Below the pieces are notes generated by a model. That model searched no databases and was not told the DNA's origin. It was given only the letters and a program-made list of their open reading frames with translations. A stretch of DNA of 64,000 nt from JBDTZF01 sp040005265 (GTDB lineage Bacteria; Verrucomicrobiota; Verrucomicrobiia; Chthoniobacterales; UBA10450), in NCBI GenBank assembly GCA_040005265.1, contig JBDTZF010000001.1:1-64000 (forward strand). Direction: 5' to 3'. Every line of letters starts with the position of its first letter. The stretch's first letter is position 1. A program made the translations under genes and the position numbers. Positions 35,090 to 43,495 of this stretch are shown piece after piece.

Positions 35090-35998
35090 TTATCTCGCCA
35101 ATCGATCCAGCGCCACCGCCGCCAGAAACACCGCGCTGACAAATGCATTGCTCTGAAAAAAAGCGCGGTTGATCCCAACGAGATCGAGCTTTTGGGTCTT
35201 GTGCTCGAAAAATAGTGCCGCCGCGACCAGCGGCATTGCGCAGTAATAAATCAGTCCGAGGTTCGCAGCGATGCCGAATGCGATCAGCGCCCCAAACATG
35301 GCGAGGTGCAAGAGCTGAGCGATGCTGAGACTTCGCGCGATTCCAAGTCTCACCACTAGTGAGTGAAGCCCTTCACGCTGGTCGAACTCGTAGTCCTGCG
35401 TCGCATAAATCAAGTCGAAGCCGGCAACCCAGCAAACCACTCCACTTGCCAGCATGACTGGCGCAAGATTGATGTGTCCCGTCTGCGCGATCCAGGCCGC
35501 GATAGGAGCAATGCCCAGCGCGAGGCCGAGAAAGAAATGCGTGGCGCTGGTGACGCGCTTTGTGAGCGAATAAGAAAAAATAATGGCCAGCGCAACGGGC
35601 GAAAGAAGAAAAGTTAACCGATTGATTGCGGCAGCAGCAACGAGAAATCCCCCGGCACTAATCACGAGCAACACGATGGCGACCGGCCTTGAAAGCAGTA
35701 AATGACGTGAGGCTGTCCGCGGGTTGCGCTGATCGAGTGACCAGTCCACAAGGCGGTTAAACAGCATTGCCGCCGTGCGTGCGAAGACCATACATGCGAG
35801 CACAAGAAAAAATGTCCGCGGTGAGGGCCAGCCATTTGCAGCGACTATCAACGCCCCGACCGCAAACGGAAGAGCGAAGACGGTGTGAGAAAAGCGAATA
35901 AGGCGGAAGAAGCGAACGAGCGGGCCCTCTGGCGCACCTACCTTGTTACTGTGTTGGTCTTCGGCTGACTGGATGGACATGTAACGTAACGACTTCAA
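35090..35998 (-). CDS. UbiA-family prenyltransferase, probable menaquinone-pathway type
   Basis: 302 residues with eight or nine helices. The first Asp-rich motif is NRLVDWSLDQRNPRTASR and the second is GFDLIYATQDYEFDQREGLH. UbiA enzymes move a polyprenyl chain to an aromatic ring in the membrane. The closest patterns I know are 4-hydroxybenzoate octaprenyltransferase and MqnP of the futalosine menaquinone route; a menaquinone role is an inference. The start is at 35998 or at the next ATG, 35980. It overlaps the neighbouring MBL gene by four bases. Confidence 0.88.
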   Translation of the reverse strand: MKSLRYMSIQSAEDQHSNKVGAPEGPLVRFFRLIRFSHTVFALPFAVGALIVAANGWPSPRTFFLVLACMVFARTAAMLFNRLVDWSLDQRNPRTASRHLLLSRPVAIVLLVISAGGFLVAAAAINRLTFLLSPVALAIIFSYSLTKRVTSATHFFLGLALGIAPIAAWIAQTGHINLAPVMLASGVVCWVAGFDLIYATQDYEFDQREGLHSLVVRLGIARSLSIAQLLHLAMFGALIAFGIAANLGLIYYCAMPLVAAALFFEHKTQKLDLVGINRAFFQSNAFVSAVFLAAVALDRLAR

Positions 35999-36612
35999 GC
36001 ATCGAGATCCAGCAGGGCCGCCAGTCGCTCGCTAGCGTCAGACAAGATAGGTGTCCCATGCGCGAAAAGCATGCGCTCCGTTTCCCAGGCGAGAAGTTGT
36101 CTTAATGAGCCCCGCATTCGTTTCTCATTCGAGCAATACTTGCCGGGCAGGAACGTGAAGCCGTACGGCTCAAAATTGATCAATGCGTCGCCCATAACCA
36201 GCGAACCGCCATCGGCCTCATGATACAGAGCCAGTTCACCGGGCGCGGCGCCTTCGATCTCGATGACACTGAACTCATCGCCGAAGTGAGTGTCGCGGCC
36301 GATCCTCCTAAAATCCAACTGGGCATCGGTGGGAAACGACTCAGGCCGGGCCAAAATCGGAATCGAAAACTGTTCGGCAAATTGGGCGGCCGCCCGCAGG
36401 TGATTGGCATTGGTGAGGACAATGCCAGCGATCGGGCCCAATTCGACAAGGCTGGTAAGAGGCGCAGGCTCCAAGGGAATCGGATCGACAAGATATATAC
36501 CGTCTGCCGTCACGATCGCGCTTGAGAAGAGGTCGGCTTTGACGGCGGAATCGTAGGTTTGCCATAGGTAAATGTGGGGAGCGACCTGAACGAAATCAGA
36601 GGCGACGGCCAT
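35995..36612 (-). CDS. Metallo-beta-lactamase fold protein with degenerate metal site
   Basis: 205 residues with the MBL order of strands (VQVAPHIYLWQTYDSAVKAD, then AIVTADGIYLVDPIPLEP). The HxHxDH motif is replaced by TNANHLRAAAQF, so most zinc ligands are missing. Later positions keep some family features (LVMGDALINF, LFAHGTPI). It may bind rather than hydrolyse a substrate, or use another metal site. It is co-translated with the UbiA gene. The function is not predictable from sequence alone. Confidence 0.75.
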   Translation of the reverse strand: MAVASDFVQVAPHIYLWQTYDSAVKADLFSSAIVTADGIYLVDPIPLEPAPLTSLVELGPIAGIVLTNANHLRAAAQFAEQFSIPILARPESFPTDAQLDFRRIGRDTHFGDEFSVIEIEGAAPGELALYHEADGGSLVMGDALINFEPYGFTFLPGKYCSNEKRMRGSLRQLLAWETERMLFAHGTPILSDASERLAALLDLDA

Positions 36613-36709
36613 GGCGAACGAAGCTTCGTTGATGGGCTTGTAAGAGACAAGAGGGAGGAGGGATGAGAAGTCGGCAAAGGAATGGTGGCACTGTAGCTGC
36701 TATAGTATC

Positions 36710-36715
36710 TATAAT
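36710..36715 (+). promoter_or_regulatory. Possible -10 box close to gspF start
   Basis: TATAAT at 36710-36715 lies in a local AT-rich island (36700-36722) only 10 bases upstream of the gspF ATG, with no Shine-Dalgarno between. Transcription from it would give a leaderless or nearly leaderless message. No convincing -35 box is present. Confidence 0.35.
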
Positions 36716-36724
36716 TACTAGAAT

Positions 36725-37948
36725 ATGATCACCTTCTCCTACCAAGCCAGAGACGCCTCCGGACGCATTACCTCCGGGGTTCAAGACGCTCTTAATGAAG
36801 ATAATGCAATAACCAGTCTCATGAGCCGCGGGCTCATGGTGCTCTCTTTACAACAAAAGGCCGTTGCGAGCCGTGCGCGCAAAAGCGCTAAGTCGGTTAA
36901 AGAAACCGACTTAGTACTTTTTACCCGCCAGCTCTCAACCATGGTCGAAGCCGGCATCACCCTGGTGCAGGCCTTGACCGCCCTTTACGAACAATGCGAC
37001 CCGAAGCGTCAGCGGAATCTTCGAACGATTATCAGCGACGTGACGACGCGAGTGCAAGGTGGCGAAACGTTCAATGAAGCAATCTCGAAACATCCCCGCG
37101 TTTTCAACCGGCTTTTTGTCAGCATGGTGAAAGCCGGTGAAACCGGTGGTCTGCTCGCCGAAATTCTTGACCGGCTCGCGGGTTTTCTCGAAGCGACCGC
37201 CCGGCTTCGTAAGAAAGTGAAATCAGCGATGACCTACCCGGTGATCGTTATCTGTATCGCGTTTGCCATTACCACCTTTCTTATTGTTCGCGTGGTACCG
37301 ATCTTCGGGGAAATCTTCCAGGATTTCGGGGCAAAGTTGCCCGCGCCCACTCAATTCCTTATCGACGTGAGCGCATTCGTCAGAGGCCAATGGTACTACC
37401 TTGTTGTGGGAATTGGTGGAACGATCTTTGGCACTCGCGCATTCCTGCGCACGGCCCGCGGAAAAATCCTTAGCGACCGCTGGAAACTCAAGCTCCCGAT
37501 TTTCGGACCGCTGATACAGAAGATTTGCATGTCCCGATTTGCTCGCACCTTTGCGCAGCTCATTCGTAGCGGTGTGCCGATCCTCGAGGTGCTCGATATC
37601 GTCGCCGGCACGTCCGGCAATCACGTCATCGAGACCGGCATTAGATCGGTTAGCGGCGACGTGGAAAAAGGAGACAACCTTTCCACCGCGCTCTCACGTA
37701 AGAAAATTTTCCCGCCAATGTTGCTGCGAATGGTGGCAGCGGGCGAAGCAACCGGCAAGATCGACAGCATGCTCGAAAAAATGGCGGATTTCTGGGACGA
37801 AGAAATCGAAGCCATGCTCGACGCTATGACCTCATTGATCGAGCCGATGCTAATCTGTTTTCTCGGTGTCATCGTCGGCGGAATCGTTATCGCCATGTTC
37901 CTGCCGATTTTCAAATTGAACGAAGTAGTTTCGCAGAGCAAAAGCTAG
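36725..37948 (+). CDS. Type II secretion/type IV pilus inner-membrane platform protein (GspF/PilC)
   Basis: 407 residues with two GspF repeats, each a cytoplasmic helical bundle followed by a membrane helix: LVLFTRQLSTMVEAGITLVQ (about 61-80), and later SRFARTFAQLIRSGVPILEV (about 265-284). Three membrane helices are visible: near 170-195, 215-235 and at the C-terminus. It anchors the secretion or pilus ATPase at the inner membrane. No pilB/gspE, pilin or secretin gene lies next to it, so its apparatus is encoded elsewhere. A decamer copy lies at 37757. Confidence 0.93.
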   Translation: MITFSYQARDASGRITSGVQDALNEDNAITSLMSRGLMVLSLQQKAVASRARKSAKSVKETDLVLFTRQLSTMVEAGITLVQALTALYEQCDPKRQRNLRTIISDVTTRVQGGETFNEAISKHPRVFNRLFVSMVKAGETGGLLAEILDRLAGFLEATARLRKKVKSAMTYPVIVICIAFAITTFLIVRVVPIFGEIFQDFGAKLPAPTQFLIDVSAFVRGQWYYLVVGIGGTIFGTRAFLRTARGKILSDRWKLKLPIFGPLIQKICMSRFARTFAQLIRSGVPILEVLDIVAGTSGNHVIETGIRSVSGDVEKGDNLSTALSRKKIFPPMLLRMVAAGEATGKIDSMLEKMADFWDEEIEAMLDAMTSLIEPMLICFLGVIVGGIVIAMFLPIFKLNEVVSQSKS

Positions 37949-37972
37949 GAGAAGCTGCTCGTGGACAGGAAG

Positions 37973-38004
37973 GGGGCGGATCGCAAGGTCCGCCCCTTTT
38001 TCTT
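37973..38004 (+). terminator. Rho-independent terminator after gspF
   Basis: GGGGCGGA (37973-37980) pairs perfectly with TCCGCCCC (37989-37996) over an eight-base loop and is followed by TTTTTCTTT. It serves gspF, and could also work for convergent rarA, which ends at 38049. Confidence 0.9.
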
Positions 38005-38048
38005 TCCAGCGGGAAAGCCATTAAGCGGCTCAACGCGACGAGACCGGA

Positions 38049-39296
38049 TCAGCCTTCGGGGTTCACTGGAAAATGTTTGTTCTTGAGGTTTTCGGGAACG
38101 CGCTTGGTCCGTTCCGACTCGATTTTCTCGGTAGCTTCGTTGAGCGCGTCGTAGGCTTCGCGGCTTTTTTTGGCCCGGCACATATAGGCCACAGCGTGGG
38201 CGAGTGGAATCCGCGCTTCGGGCAGGCCGACAAATTCAACTGCCTGCTGAGTCGCAATGGCCAGCGGCAACGCTTCCGGATCTGCCAGACCGACATCCTC
38301 GCTTGCGAAAATCACGATACGACGCGCGATAAACCGAAAGTCTTCGCCGGCGTGCAGCATCTTCGCGAGCCAATACATGGCGCCTTCGTCATCCGATGCG
38401 CGCATGCTTTTTATAAAGGCGCTGATCGTATCGTAGTGCGCGTCGCCAGCTTTATCATAAACGACCGCTTTTTGCTGGATGCTTTCCTCGGCGACGGAAA
38501 TGGTGAAATGAATAGTGCCTTGGCTCTCTGACGGACGGACACCATCCGTCGTGTCCTTTTTTTCCTGCGAAGCTTGGGACGGCACGGAGGCCGTCCCTCC
38601 ATCTGGCGGCGTAGTGAGGACGCCGATTTCGAGAGCATTCAAACACTTGCGGGCGTCACCGTCGCTGAGCTTGGCAAGATGCCGCCGCGCATCTTTGTCG
38701 ATCTTCACGCTGTAGTTTCCAAGGCCGCGTCCCTTGTCGGCCAACGCGCGATCGATCAACTCCTCGAGTTGTTCGACCTTGAGGGGCTCAAGCTGGAAAA
38801 CTTGGGAGCGCGAGACAAGGGCGCTATTAACGTAAAAGAACGGATTGTAGGTGGTCGCTCCGATCAACCGCAGATTTCCCGCTTCGACATCGGGCAGAAG
38901 AATATCCTGTTGCGCTTTGTTGAAGTGATGGATTTCGTCGACAAACAAGATTGTTTTTTGACCAGAGATGCTTATCCGATTGTTCGCGGCGGCAATAACG
39001 CGGCGCATCTCGGCAACATTGCTTTCCACGCCGCTGATCCGCACAAACTTGCCCCGCGTCATTTCGGCGATGACGTGGGCGAGCGTCGTCTTGCCCGTAC
39101 CGGGCGGACCGGAAAGAATCACCGACGGCAAACGATCGGCCTCGATGGCTCGGCGCAAGAGTTTCCCCGGACCAAGGATATGTTCCTGCCCGACAAATTC
39201 ATCGAGCGATCGCGGCCGCATCCGTGCAGCGAGGGGCGCGGCGGCACCAACACTCTTGATAACGTCGGTTTCTTCCTGGGCAAACAAATCTGGCAC
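38049..39296 (-). CDS. rarA: Replication-associated recombination protein A, with an in-frame repeat insertion
   Basis: 415 residues of the clamp-loader-like AAA+ ATPase RarA/MgsA, which acts at stalled replication forks. Walker A is LSGPPGTGKTTLAHVI, Walker B is TILFVDEIHHFNKAQQD, and AVVYDKAGDAHYDTISAF is the helix typical of RarA. The start is GTG at 39296. Between LTTPPDGG and GTIHFTISVAEESIQQKA about 25-30 extra residues (about 232-258) correspond to an inserted palindromic repeat. Decamer copy at 38696 (Lys-Ile-Asp). Confidence 0.95.
   Translation of the reverse strand: MPDLFAQEETDVIKSVGAAAPLAARMRPRSLDEFVGQEHILGPGKLLRRAIEADRLPSVILSGPPGTGKTTLAHVIAEMTRGKFVRISGVESNVAEMRRVIAAANNRISISGQKTILFVDEIHHFNKAQQDILLPDVEAGNLRLIGATTYNPFFYVNSALVSRSQVFQLEPLKVEQLEELIDRALADKGRGLGNYSVKIDKDARRHLAKLSDGDARKCLNALEIGVLTTPPDGGTASVPSQASQEKKDTTDGVRPSESQGTIHFTISVAEESIQQKAVVYDKAGDAHYDTISAFIKSMRASDDEGAMYWLAKMLHAGEDFRFIARRIVIFASEDVGLADPEALPLAIATQQAVEFVGLPEARIPLAHAVAYMCRAKKSREAYDALNEATEKIESERTKRVPENLKNKHFPVNPEG
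38521..38606. repeat. GGAGGGAC-type repeat inserted inside rarA
   Basis: On the minus strand the sequence runs ATGGAGGGACGGCCTCCGTG and continues with GACACGACGGATGGTGTCCG, the same two-module layout as the intergenic copies at 8942 and 63282. Here it is read through in frame in rarA and adds about 28 residues without a stop codon. Confidence 0.85.
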
Positions 39297-39353
39297 GATT
39301 GAAAATACGGCGCGCAGTACTGATCCGCATCAGGTTTTATGAGATAAGCGACA

Positions 39354-40748
39354 CTAGAACTCGGCGCTGCCCGGCGTGCGCGCGAAAGGAATCACGTCAC
39401 GGATATTTGAAACACCGGTGACGAACATCAACATGCGCTCGAAACCGAGGCCGAAACCGGCGTGCGGGACGGTGCCGTAACGGCGAAGATCGAGATACCA
39501 TTTGTAATCCGCCGGATCCATCTTGTGACGGCGAATGTTTTCCTCCAGCACATCAAGTCGTTCCTCGCGCTGGCTGCCACCAACGATTTCGCCGATGCCG
39601 GGAACGAGCACGTCCATCGCCGTCACCGTCTTGTTGTCATCATTCAATCGCATGTAGAACGGTTTGATCTCTTTCGGATAATTGAAAACCGTCACCGGAC
39701 ATTTGAAATGCTTCTCGGTAAGCCAGCGTTCGTGTTCCGATTGCAGGTTTAGACCGTATTCGATCGGGAACTCGAATTTTTCGCCGCCTTTCTTGAGAAG
39801 ATCGACAGCATCGGTGTAAGAGACGCGCTGGAATGGACGTTCCAGAACGAACTCGAGTCGCGCCAACAAATCCCTGTCCACGAACTTGGCGAACAATTCC
39901 ATGTCATCAGGACAATTCTCCCGAATGTCGCGCACGAGATATTTTACGATCTCTTCCGCGAGATCCATGTCGCCGTTCAAATCGCAGAACGCCATTTCCG
40001 GCTCGATCATCCAAAACTCGCTCGCGTGCCGCGAGGTGTTTGAATTCTCCGCCCGGAACGTGGGGCCGAAGGTGTAAACCTTCGACAACGCGCAGGCAAA
40101 CGCCTCCGCCTCGAGCTGGCCGCTCACGGTCAGATAAGTCTGACGCGCGAAAAAATCCTTCGCATAATCGATGTCGCCGCTTTTCGTCTGCGGTGGATTC
40201 TTTGGATCGATTGCAGTGACGCGAAACAATTCGCCGGCACCTTCGCAATCGCTTCCGGTGATGATCGGTGTGTGGACGTAAACGAAGCCGCGTTCCTGAA
40301 AGAATTTGTGAATACCAAAAGCGAGCCGGCTTCGAACCCGGAAAATGCACCCAAAAAGATTCGATCGCGGGCGAAGGTGCGCGATCTCGCGCAGGAATTC
40401 CGGAGTGTGCCCTTTTTTCTGGAGCGGATAGGAATCATCCGCGGCGCCGACGATGTCGATCTTGTCCGCCACCAGTTCCCACTTCTGTCCCTTGCCTTGA
40501 GACGCCACCAATGCCCCGCCGACTTTCACGGAAGCGCCGGTCGTCAAACGTTGGATGTCGGCGTAATTCGGCAGAGCATTTTTTGCGATGATTTGAAGAC
40601 TGCGCAAAGACGAACCGTCATTGACCTCGATGAACGAAAAATCCTTCGAATCGCGCCGCGTTCGCACCCAACCCTGGACATGGATCGCGTCAATCGGCGC
40701 AGCGCTCTGCAATGCAGCCTTGATCGAGGTGACAGAAACCTGGGGCAT
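39354..40748 (-). CDS. asnS: Asparaginyl-tRNA synthetase
   Basis: 464 residues, the standard AsnRS length. It has the N-terminal OB-fold anticodon-binding domain (IHVQGWVRTRRDSKDFSFIE) and a class II catalytic core: motif 2 in TFRAENSNTSRHASEFWMIE and motif 3 in GFGLGFERMLMFVTGV. It charges tRNA-Asn directly. The reading frame is open to 41003, through a dispersed repeat and the end of speA; the ATG at 40748 starts the conserved part. Decamer copies at 39798 (Val-Asp-Leu) and 40454 (Lys-Ile-Asp). Confidence 0.96.
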   Translation of the reverse strand: MPQVSVTSIKAALQSAAPIDAIHVQGWVRTRRDSKDFSFIEVNDGSSLRSLQIIAKNALPNYADIQRLTTGASVKVGGALVASQGKGQKWELVADKIDIVGAADDSYPLQKKGHTPEFLREIAHLRPRSNLFGCIFRVRSRLAFGIHKFFQERGFVYVHTPIITGSDCEGAGELFRVTAIDPKNPPQTKSGDIDYAKDFFARQTYLTVSGQLEAEAFACALSKVYTFGPTFRAENSNTSRHASEFWMIEPEMAFCDLNGDMDLAEEIVKYLVRDIRENCPDDMELFAKFVDRDLLARLEFVLERPFQRVSYTDAVDLLKKGGEKFEFPIEYGLNLQSEHERWLTEKHFKCPVTVFNYPKEIKPFYMRLNDDNKTVTAMDVLVPGIGEIVGGSQREERLDVLEENIRRHKMDPADYKWYLDLRRYGTVPHAGFGLGFERMLMFVTGVSNIRDVIPFARTPGSAEF

Positions 40749-40760
40749 ATGGACAGTAAG

Positions 40761-40790
40761 AGATTCCTCGACTTCGCTCGGAATGACAAG
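40761..40790 (-). repeat. TCATTCCGAGCGAAG-type dispersed repeat, single arm
   Basis: AGATTCCTCGACTTCGCTCGGAATGACAAG lies between speA and asnS and is translated in the false upstream extension of the asnS frame. Confidence 0.75.
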
Positions 40791-40810
40791 AGGGCGCGAG
40801 GCCCCGCCGC

Positions 40811-42766
40811 TCAACTCAGTGGGAGCCAGTTGCCCGGTTGGGGCGGCGGTTTGGTACCGTTCAGCGAAAGATACGTGTATTCCTGGAGAAGACGCTCGTA
40901 ATCGGAGAGCAATCTCATCGCGTCGCTCGGTTTCAGGAAATCGGTTTTGATGGCGGCATCGACTTGGATCTTTAGTAATCGCATCAGCTCGACCTTGTCC
41001 CACTGTGTCATGGCAAGGACTTCGCCAATCGTGCTGCCTTCAATTACTTCTTCGATGTACCAGCCCGACTCTTCATCGGGATCGAGAAAGACATGCGCTT
41101 CAGTGACGCGGCCAAACAGATTATGCAGATCCCCCATGATGTCCTGGTAGGCGCCGACCATGAAAACACCGAGATAATAAATCTCGCCCGGTGTGATTCG
41201 ATGCAGCGGTAATGTTTCCCGGACATCATGGAGATCGGTGAACTTCGAGATTTTTCCGTCGGAATCGCAGGTGATGTCCACGATGGTGCCGTGGCGATCA
41301 GGCGCTGTGGTAAGGCGATGAATCGGCATGATCGGGAACAACTGGCCCAGCGCCCAATGATCGAGCAACGATTGGAACACAGAGAAATTGCAGATGTACT
41401 GATCGGCCAGTGTAATCTCGAGCTCCTTGACTTCGTCCGGCACGTAGCGCAGGCCGCGATGCATATTTACGATCTGATGGGCGAGCTGCCAGTAAACGGT
41501 GTCGATCTTCGCTTTTGACTCGAGCTCGAGCAGGCCGAGGTCGAACGTTTGCTGCGATTCTTCCTTGATCTGCTTAATGTCATGCAGGCTCTCAAGACGG
41601 TTGCCGCGCTTCAAACGCTGTTTCACGTCGAGGATATCGATTACCAGCTTGTGATCTTTCTCGCCGGCTTCGACTTTGAGTTTGGGCGCGGTTTTCTCGA
41701 TCGAGCTGAACGCTTCCATCACTAGGACGGAATGGTGGGCCACGATCGCGCGCCCTCCTTCGCTTACGATGGACGGATGCGGGACGCCTTCGGAATCGCA
41801 GACGTCCATGATGTTCCAAACAACGTCGTTGGCATATTCCTGGAGCGAATAATTCGCCGAGCTGTCGAAATCGCTGCGCGAACCGTCGTAATCGACTCCA
41901 AGGCCACCGCCAACATCGAGGTAACCGAGCTCATGCCCGAGCTTGGCCAGCTTGGCGTAATACCGGGCCGCTTCGTGCACGGCGCGTTTAATCGTTGAGA
42001 TATCGGGCACCTGCGAGCCGACGTGAAAATGAACCAGTTTAAAACAATGACCGAACCCGGCCTCTTTTAACATCTGGCTGGCGGCGACCAAGCTGGTTGT
42101 GTCGAGGCCGAATTTTGCGTTTTCACCACCGCTAGGGGACCACTTTCCGGAACCTTTGCTGTGCAATCGAACACGTATTCCGATGTACGGCTCGACGCCG
42201 ACTTCCTTGGCTGCGCGAATTGTTTGCTCGAGCTCTTCGAGTTTTTCCGCCACGATGACAACCGACTTGCCAAGCTTGCGGCCGAGGAGCGCGATGCGAA
42301 TAAACGCGCGGTCCTTGTAACCGTTGCAGATGATAAGGCTCTCCGGGTCCTTATGCATGGCCAACGCAGCCACGAGCTCCGGTTTGCTGCCGGCTTCGAG
42401 TCCGAAATGAAACGGCAGACCGGCTTCGACGATTTCTTCAATTACCTCGCGCAACTGATTGACCTTGATCGGGAAAACTCCGCGATACGCACCCTTGTAA
42501 CCGAATTCATCAATTGCTGCCTGGAAGGCGCGGTTAACGGATTCGACCCGATGCCGAAGTAGATCCTGAAAACGGATGACGAGCGGAAATCCCAGGCCGC
42601 GCACACGCGCTTCGTTTACGACCTCGAGGATGTCGATCGAGCCGCCAGTCTCCTGGAGCGGTTTGGCAACGACGTTCCCCTTTTCGTTGATCGTAAAATA
42701 ACCGCCGCCCCATCCATCGACATTGTAGGTGGCGATGGCAGACTCGACGTTCCAGTCGTTTTTCAT
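40811..42766 (-). CDS. speA: Biosynthetic arginine decarboxylase
   Basis: 651 residues of the PLP-dependent alanine-racemase-fold (fold III) decarboxylases. The PLP lysine lies in GVFPIKVNQLREV, with VGSQVPDISTI and the central DVGGGLGVDYDG. It makes agmatine from arginine for polyamines. The ATG at 42766 starts the family (NDWNVESAIATYNVDGWG). The open frame is longer, but those residues do not match. A decamer copy lies at 41500 (Lys-Ile-Asp). Divergent from the nuclease gene. Confidence 0.96.
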   Translation of the reverse strand: MKNDWNVESAIATYNVDGWGGGYFTINEKGNVVAKPLQETGGSIDILEVVNEARVRGLGFPLVIRFQDLLRHRVESVNRAFQAAIDEFGYKGAYRGVFPIKVNQLREVIEEIVEAGLPFHFGLEAGSKPELVAALAMHKDPESLIICNGYKDRAFIRIALLGRKLGKSVVIVAEKLEELEQTIRAAKEVGVEPYIGIRVRLHSKGSGKWSPSGGENAKFGLDTTSLVAASQMLKEAGFGHCFKLVHFHVGSQVPDISTIKRAVHEAARYYAKLAKLGHELGYLDVGGGLGVDYDGSRSDFDSSANYSLQEYANDVVWNIMDVCDSEGVPHPSIVSEGGRAIVAHHSVLVMEAFSSIEKTAPKLKVEAGEKDHKLVIDILDVKQRLKRGNRLESLHDIKQIKEESQQTFDLGLLELESKAKIDTVYWQLAHQIVNMHRGLRYVPDEVKELEITLADQYICNFSVFQSLLDHWALGQLFPIMPIHRLTTAPDRHGTIVDITCDSDGKISKFTDLHDVRETLPLHRITPGEIYYLGVFMVGAYQDIMGDLHNLFGRVTEAHVFLDPDEESGWYIEEVIEGSTIGEVLAMTQWDKVELMRLLKIQVDAAIKTDFLKPSDAMRLLSDYERLLQEYTYLSLNGTKPPPQPGNWLPLS

Positions 42767-42917
42767 CTCAGTTTTCGGAACCGCGGCGAGCCGCAGAACG
42801 GATATTGATTCAGCATGGCCAACATGCAAGCCCGCATAAAGAAATTCTTGTCCAGAGTTTTCGGACCAGGCCACGTGCCTCGCTTGTTTTTCCCTCCTTG
42901 GCAGATAACATCTGCTC

Positions 42918-43400
42918 GTGAACAAAACGGTGATCGAGGTGCAGGTGCGCGCAGTTTTGCCCACCAGCGGAGGGTGCGCAGTTTTCCTGGGGAACAACGA
43001 CAAGGTTTTTATTATTTATGTCGATCAAACGGTGGGAAGCGCGATCACGATGTTTATGCGTGAGATTTCCAAGGAACGCCCGCTGACGCATGACCTCATC
43101 GCGCACTTGATGACCGCGCTGGGAGCGAAGGTCGAGCGAGTTATCATCAACGATCTCAAGAACGCCACTTATTACGCGCGTATGATCATTCGGGCCGAGA
43201 ACGAATTGCAGCAGAAGAAAATTGTCGAACTGGACGGGCGGCCGAGCGATTGCATCGCCATGGCGATGCAGCAGAAAGCCCCGATTTATGTGAGCCAGGA
43301 GGTTTGGGACGAAGTGGACGATATGAGCGATGTGCTCCGTAAGATGGAGGAAGAAGGTCTCAAACCCGACCCGGAGACGGAATCACCTGAAGAAGAGTGA
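42918..43400 (+). CDS. Bifunctional nuclease family protein (DUF151)
   Basis: 160 residues. The DUF151 core is visible in CAVFLGNNDKVFIIYVDQTVG, RPLTHDLIAHLMTALGAKVE, and GRPSDCIAMAMQQKAPIYVS. Some members cut RNA and DNA in vitro. A UVR-like C-terminal domain found in some relatives is absent here. The start is GTG at 42918. A hairpin terminator follows. Confidence 0.88.
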   Translation: MNKTVIEVQVRAVLPTSGGCAVFLGNNDKVFIIYVDQTVGSAITMFMREISKERPLTHDLIAHLMTALGAKVERVIINDLKNATYYARMIIRAENELQQKKIVELDGRPSDCIAMAMQQKAPIYVSQEVWDEVDDMSDVLRKMEEEGLKPDPETESPEEE

Positions 43401-43412
43401 TTCGTTAAAAAT

Positions 43413-43461
43413 GTTACATGGGTACAAAGGAGCGGAGCGAGCTTCCCGTTGTAACTTTTTT
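43413..43461 (+). terminator. Probable terminator after the DUF151 gene
   Basis: GTTACA (43413-43418) with following GGG pairs with CCC and TGTAAC (43450-43455) through small bulges, then TTTTTT. The stem is long and imperfect, so the call is moderate. Confidence 0.55.
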
Positions 43462-43495
43462 AACTTTGTAACCCTTTTAACCTCTTAACTCAGCC

